From positions 517,038-581,037 of the forward strand of contig NZ_CP007441.1 in assembly GCF_000590475.1 (NCBI RefSeq): DNA of 64,000 bases, given 5' to 3'. The stretch comes from Stutzerimonas stutzeri (GTDB lineage: Bacteria; Pseudomonadota; Gammaproteobacteria; Pseudomonadales; Pseudomonadaceae). Position numbers and translations under genes: made by a program. Within the stretch, counting starts at the first letter, position 1, and each line of letters starts with the position of its first letter. Shown here in pieces: positions 60,517-64,000 of the stretch. A model generated the notes under the pieces. It was not told the origin of the DNA and made no database searches. It saw only the letters and a list, made by a program, of their open reading frames with translations.

Positions 60517-62439
60517 TTACTGCGATTTACGGACCCGCAGGTACCATTCCGACAACAGGCGTACCTGCTTCTCGGTATAGCCGCGCTCGACCATGCGCAC
60601 GACGAAATCGTTGTGCTTCTTCTGATCCTCCTTGCTGGCTTTGGCGTTGAAGCTGATGACCGGTAGCAAGTCCTCGGTGTTGGAGAACATCTTCTTCTCG
60701 ATCACCACCCGCAGCTTCTCGTAGCTGAGCCAGGACGGATTCTTGCCGTTGTTGTTGGCGCGGGCACGCAGCACGAAGTTGACGATCTCGTTGCGGAAAT
60801 CCTTCGGATTACTGATGCCGGCCGGCTTCTCGATTTTTTCCAGTTCTTCGTTGAGTGCGGCGCGGTTGAGGATCTCTCCGGTTTCCGGGTCGCGGTATTC
60901 CTGATCCTGAATCCAGAAGTCTGCGTAGAGCACGTAGCGGTCGAAGATGTTCTGACCGTATTCGCTGTAGGACTCGAGATATGCGGTCTGGATCTCCTTG
61001 CCAATGAAGTCGACGTAACGCGGCGCCAAGTACTCCTTGATAAATCGCAGGTAGCGTTCTCGGACCTCGGCGGGGAACTGCTCCTGCTCAATCTGCTGTT
61101 CCAGTACATAGAGCAAGTGCACCGGGTTGGCGGCGATCTCGTGCGGATCGAAGTTGAACACCTTGGACAGGATCTTAAAGGCGAAGCGGGTCGACAGACC
61201 ATTCATGCCTTCGTCGACGCCGGCCGTATCGCGGTATTCCTGGATCGATTTGGCTTTGGGGTCGGTGTCCTTGAGGTTTTCGCCGTCATAGACCCGCATC
61301 TTCGAATAAATGTTGGAGTTTTCCGGCTCTTTCAGGCGGCTCAAGACGGAGAACTGCGCCAGCATTTTCAGCGTGTCGGGCGCACAGTGCGCTTTGGACA
61401 AGGAGCTGTTGAACAGCAGCTTGTCGTAGATCTTGATCTCATCGGTTACCCGCAGGCAGTACGGCACCTTGACGATGTAAATACGGTCGATGAAGGCTTC
61501 GTTGTTCTTGTTGTTGCGGAAGGTGTGCCATTCCGACTCGTTGGAGTGAGCCAGCAGGATGCCATTGTAGGGGATCGCGCCTAGGCCCTCGGTGCTGTTG
61601 TAGTTGCCTTCCTGGGTAGCGGTCAGCAGCGGGTGCAGCACCTTGATCGGCGCTTTGAACATCTCGACGAATTCCATCATGCCCTGGTTCGCGCGGCAGA
61701 GTGCGCCCGAATAGCTATAGGCATCAGCGTCGTTTTGGGGGTATTCCTCGAGCTTGCGGATATCCACCTTGCCCACCAGCGCGGAGATGTCCTGGTTGTT
61801 CTCGTCGCCCGGCTCGGTCTTGGCGATCGCGATCTGGTTGAGGATCGAGGGGTACAGCTTGACCACCCGGAACTGGCTGATGTCGCCGCCGAACTCCTGC
61901 AAGCGCTTGGTGGCCCAAGGCGACATTATCGAATTCAGGTAGCGGCGCGGGATGCCGTAGTCCTCTTCGAGAATCTGCGCATCTTCGGCCGGATTGAACA
62001 GTCCCAGTGGCGATTCAAACACCGGCGAACCCTTGATGGCGTAGAAAGGCACCCGTTCCATCAACTGCTTGAGTTTTTCGGCAAGAGACGATTTGCCGCC
62101 GCCTACCGGGCCGAGGAGGTAGAGGATCTGTTTCTTCTCTTCCAGCCCCTGTGCGGCATGCCGGAAGTAGGAAACGATTTGATCGATGCAGTCTTCCATG
62201 CCGTGGAAGTCTTCGAATGCGGGATAGCGTCGGATCACCTTGTTGGAAAAGATCCGCGACAGTCGGGAATCAGTCGACGTGTCGATCAGTTCGGGCTCGC
62301 CGATCGCCATCAACAGGCGCTCGGCTGCGGTAGCGTAGGTACCCCGGTCTTCCTTACACAGATCGAGGTATTCCTGAAGCGAATACTCCTCCTGGCGGGT
62401 TGCTTCGAATCGTTGCTGGAAATGGCTGAAAATGCTCAT
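60517..62439 (-). CDS. prkA: PrkA serine protein kinase / AAA+ protein
   Basis: 640 aa from ATG 62439 (MSIFSHFQQRFEATRQEEYS), GAGGTG upstream; an ATG 63 bases earlier is less likely. AAA+ module with Walker A LGPVGGGKSSLAEKL and a C-terminal PrkA kinase-like domain. Known as YeaG in E. coli, involved in stress and nitrogen-starvation responses; newer work in Bacillus treats PrkA as a AAA+ Lon-like protease. Lead gene of prkA-yeaH-spoVR. Confidence 0.94.
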   Translation of the reverse strand: MSIFSHFQQRFEATRQEEYSLQEYLDLCKEDRGTYATAAERLLMAIGEPELIDTSTDSRLSRIFSNKVIRRYPAFEDFHGMEDCIDQIVSYFRHAAQGLEEKKQILYLLGPVGGGKSSLAEKLKQLMERVPFYAIKGSPVFESPLGLFNPAEDAQILEEDYGIPRRYLNSIMSPWATKRLQEFGGDISQFRVVKLYPSILNQIAIAKTEPGDENNQDISALVGKVDIRKLEEYPQNDADAYSYSGALCRANQGMMEFVEMFKAPIKVLHPLLTATQEGNYNSTEGLGAIPYNGILLAHSNESEWHTFRNNKNNEAFIDRIYIVKVPYCLRVTDEIKIYDKLLFNSSLSKAHCAPDTLKMLAQFSVLSRLKEPENSNIYSKMRVYDGENLKDTDPKAKSIQEYRDTAGVDEGMNGLSTRFAFKILSKVFNFDPHEIAANPVHLLYVLEQQIEQEQFPAEVRERYLRFIKEYLAPRYVDFIGKEIQTAYLESYSEYGQNIFDRYVLYADFWIQDQEYRDPETGEILNRAALNEELEKIEKPAGISNPKDFRNEIVNFVLRARANNNGKNPSWLSYEKLRVVIEKKMFSNTEDLLPVISFNAKASKEDQKKHNDFVVRMVERGYTEKQVRLLSEWYLRVRKSQ

Positions 62440-62493
62440 GACTTCACCTCGGACGATGCTCGGAGCCGGTGTTGTCATCAGGCATTCAGGTGC

Positions 62494-62509
62494 GGCCGAC
62501 ATGTCGGCC
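62494..62509. promoter_or_regulatory. 16-bp perfect palindrome upstream of prkA
   Basis: GGCCGACATGTCGGCC, 54 bases before the prkA start. Perfect dyads of this size near a stress operon start are operator-like; the cognate regulator is unknown. Confidence 0.45.
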
Positions 62510-62671
62510 CTGGAGTCCCCCCGAACACCTAATGGTCGAAAACCTGAGGCCCGGTAGCCGGTACACGGCTTTCACCTGTTTGGATGGCCTGAACTGAAGG
62601 ATAGTTCGGATTCAGCAAATTCAAGGGAACAGAGCTGCTTTTACCGCTGCGTTTCGTCGGATCGCAGGCGC

Positions 62672-62694
62672 AAGGCCGCGCAATACGCGGCCTT
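62672..62694. terminator. Hairpin between prkA and glpE
   Basis: 9-bp stem AAGGCCGCG / CGCGGCCTT with loop CAATA, 17 bases beyond the glpE stop. The T-run is short, so termination of apaH-glpE is likely but not certain. Confidence 0.55.
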
Positions 62695-62710
62695 TGGGGG
62701 CGGATATTTT

Positions 62711-63040
62711 TTAGCGGGGATCGCCTTGCTCGACGTCCTGAGGAAAGGTCTGGCGCCACAGCTCGAAGCCGCCGTCGAGGCTGTAGACATCGGAGAAGCC
62801 CTGGTTGATCAGGTAGGCGGCCGCGCTCTGGCTGGAGTGGCCGTGGTAGCAAGTGACGACGAGCGGGTGGTCGAGGTCCGCAGCCGCGATGAAATCCGGT
62901 AAGGATTGATTGTCGAGATGTGTCGAACCGGTGATATGGCCACTGGCGTAGCTGTTCGCATCGCGAATATCGACGATTACACCGCCACTGCCGCGCAGCG
63001 CCTGGGCCTGGTCTGGCGAGATACGTTTGAAGTCAGTCAT
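62711..63040 (-). CDS. glpE: Thiosulfate sulfurtransferase GlpE (single-domain rhodanese)
   Basis: 109-aa cytoplasmic rhodanese. Catalytic Cys64 is in VVTCYHGHSSQS; other rhodanese segments are VIVDIRDANSYASGHI and YSLDGGFELWRQ. Overlaps apaH by eight bases, the conserved pseudomonad apaG-apaH-glpE order. Confidence 0.93.
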   Translation of the reverse strand: MTDFKRISPDQAQALRGSGGVIVDIRDANSYASGHITGSTHLDNQSLPDFIAAADLDHPLVVTCYHGHSSQSAAAYLINQGFSDVYSLDGGFELWRQTFPQDVEQGDPR

Positions 63041-63857
63041 GGTTGGCCTCGCAATCGCAGCGGTGGAGTTCTCCGCTGTCGAGATTCATCAGAGTCATGG
63101 TGTTGCCCCATACGCAACCGGTATCCAGTGCATACACATTAGGCTCGTTGCAGTGACCTTCCAGTGCAGCCCAATGGCCGAAGATGATCTTGCAGCCGCG
63201 GGTTTTGCGGCTGGGATGGCTGAACCAGGGCGCGAAGCCCGGCGGTGCCGAGTCGAGCCCTTCCTTGGCCTGCAGATCGAGCGTACCGTCGGCCTTGCAG
63301 AAGCGCATGCGGGTGAAATAGTTGGTGATCAGGCGCAGCCGCGGTATGCCGTGCAGCTCCTTGTTCCATTTGGCGGGCTGGTTGCCGTACATGCCGTCAA
63401 GAAAGGGCGGCAGCATGGCGTCGTCGCGCAATGCCTGTTCGACCTCGGCAGCTCGCCTCAGGGCCTTGGTCAGCGTCCATTGCGGCGGGATGCCAGCATG
63501 GACCATGGTCGTTTCTCGTTCGGTGTCGTGATGGATCAGCTTCTGCTGACGCAGCCAGTCGATCAGGTCGGCTCGGTCGGGCGCATCGAGGATCGCCTGG
63601 AGCGTGTCGGATTTTTTCAGCCGCTCGACATTATGCGCAACGGCCAGAAGATGCAGATCATGATTGCCCAACACTGTGACGCCAGAACTGCCCAGATCGC
63701 GTACGAAGCGCAGCGCTTCCAGCGACTGTGGGCCGCGGTTGACCAGATCCCCGGCGAGCCATAGACAGTCGCGAGAGGAGCTGAAATCGACCCGCTGCAG
63801 CAGACATCTGAGGGGTTCGAGGCAACCTTGCAGGTCGCCGACAGCATAGGTAGTCAA
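63033..63857 (-). CDS. apaH: Bis(5'-nucleosyl)-tetraphosphatase, symmetrical
   Basis: Hydrolyses Ap4A to two ADP and can decap Np4-RNA. 274 aa, calcineurin-type metallophosphoesterase: GDLQG, AGDLVNRGPQS and GNHDLH metal-binding motifs, then HAGIPPQW and GHWAALEG. The start appears to be TTG at 63857, overlapping the apaG stop (TTGA), giving MTTYAVGDLQG. Confidence 0.95.
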   Translation of the reverse strand: MTTYAVGDLQGCLEPLRCLLQRVDFSSSRDCLWLAGDLVNRGPQSLEALRFVRDLGSSGVTVLGNHDLHLLAVAHNVERLKKSDTLQAILDAPDRADLIDWLRQQKLIHHDTERETTMVHAGIPPQWTLTKALRRAAEVEQALRDDAMLPPFLDGMYGNQPAKWNKELHGIPRLRLITNYFTRMRFCKADGTLDLQAKEGLDSAPPGFAPWFSHPSRKTRGCKIIFGHWAALEGHCNEPNVYALDTGCVWGNTMTLMNLDSGELHRCDCEANHD

Positions 63858-64000
63858 TGCAAGGCTCCGGGTACGGCCAGCCGGAAGGGGGCAATCTCGG
63901 CGTCGAAGCGGTGTCCGTCTTCGGCAAGCATCTGGTAGCTGCCTTGCATGGTGCCGACGCGTGATGCCATGAGCGTACCGCTGGTATAGACGTGCCGCTG
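63854..64000 (-). CDS. apaG: ApaG, partial (C-terminal part)
   Basis: The last about 48 residues of ApaG read off the window edge: SGTLMASRVGTMQGSYQML and FDAEIAPFRLAVPGALH. ApaG is a small FnIII-like protein (CorD-type) usually upstream of apaH. The 5' end lies beyond 64000. Its TGA overlaps the apaH start. Confidence 0.93.
   Translation of the reverse strand, partial: QRHVYTSGTLMASRVGTMQGSYQMLAEDGHRFDAEIAPFRLAVPGALH

Noticed and set aside
1..64000. CRISPR arrays, rRNA genes, insertion sequences with transposase
   Set aside because: No regularly spaced repeats, rRNA signatures or transposase-like proteins were seen on reading the window.

Overview
The window reads as a high-GC gammaproteobacterial chromosome of the Pseudomonas type, most likely the Stutzerimonas (P. 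stutzeri) group. This rests on near-identity of PilM, GltB, RpoD-region and ApaH products to pseudomonad versions as I know them, and on conserved gene order. Two conserved housekeeping blocks flank two accessory regions.

Region 1 (39-18227) is core: ponA (-), divergent from pilMNOPQ-aroK-aroB-damX-like (+), a strong terminator, then gltB-gltD and hemE, each closed by a terminator. PilMNOP and PilQ form the inner-membrane alignment complex and outer-membrane secretin of type IV pili. AroK and AroB feed chorismate synthesis, GltBD is glutamate synthase and HemE belongs to haem synthesis.

Region 2 (18289-35713) is a tightly overlapping minus-strand operon for an aryl polyene (APE) pigment, transcribed from about 35.7 kb down to 19.2 kb. 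Gene order matches the apeC-to-apeR order of the E. coli pathway: chain-length factor, acyltransferase, two ACPs, membrane protein, a ligase fused to a dehydratase, glycosyltransferase, acyltransferase, ammonia lyase, thioesterase, LolA-like, MMPL exporter, a 54-codon hidden ORF, a flavin halogenase-like enzyme, lipoprotein, ketosynthase, dehydratase, ketoreductase, ketosynthase. No methyltransferase is present. The halogenase-like enzyme carries diagnostic motifs, which suggests a xanthomonadin-like, possibly halogenated product.

Region 3 (35987-39772) holds trxC, a decayed short-chain dehydrogenase relic, a LysR regulator divergent from an MFS exporter, and two small ORFs in a poorly coding stretch.

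Region 4 (39906-49084) is an island of about 9.1 kb bounded by a 47-bp perfect direct repeat of the 3' part of tRNA-Ile2(CAU). It carries a two-gene system (113-aa protein plus a 952-aa TPR-like/PIN-domain protein) in which both proteins bear the same GDN-type motif, a NERD nuclease, a small acidic-basic protein, a CHAP amidase-like protein, a lipoprotein, a PAAR-tipped type VI effector with a cysteine-peptidase-like C-terminus, and HipBA with palindromic operators. No integrase was found. This is the best candidate for an undercharacterised defence/offence module.

Region 5 (49039-64000) is core again: tRNA-Ile2, rpoD, dnaG, rpsU (macromolecular-synthesis cluster), tsaD, plsY, folB, folK, cca, then the stress module prkA-yeaH-spoVR, and glpE, apaH, partial apaG. 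Regions 1 and 5 are far apart in P. aeruginosa PAO1 but at similar distances from the origin on opposite replichores (from memory), so the junction may mark an origin-symmetric inversion.
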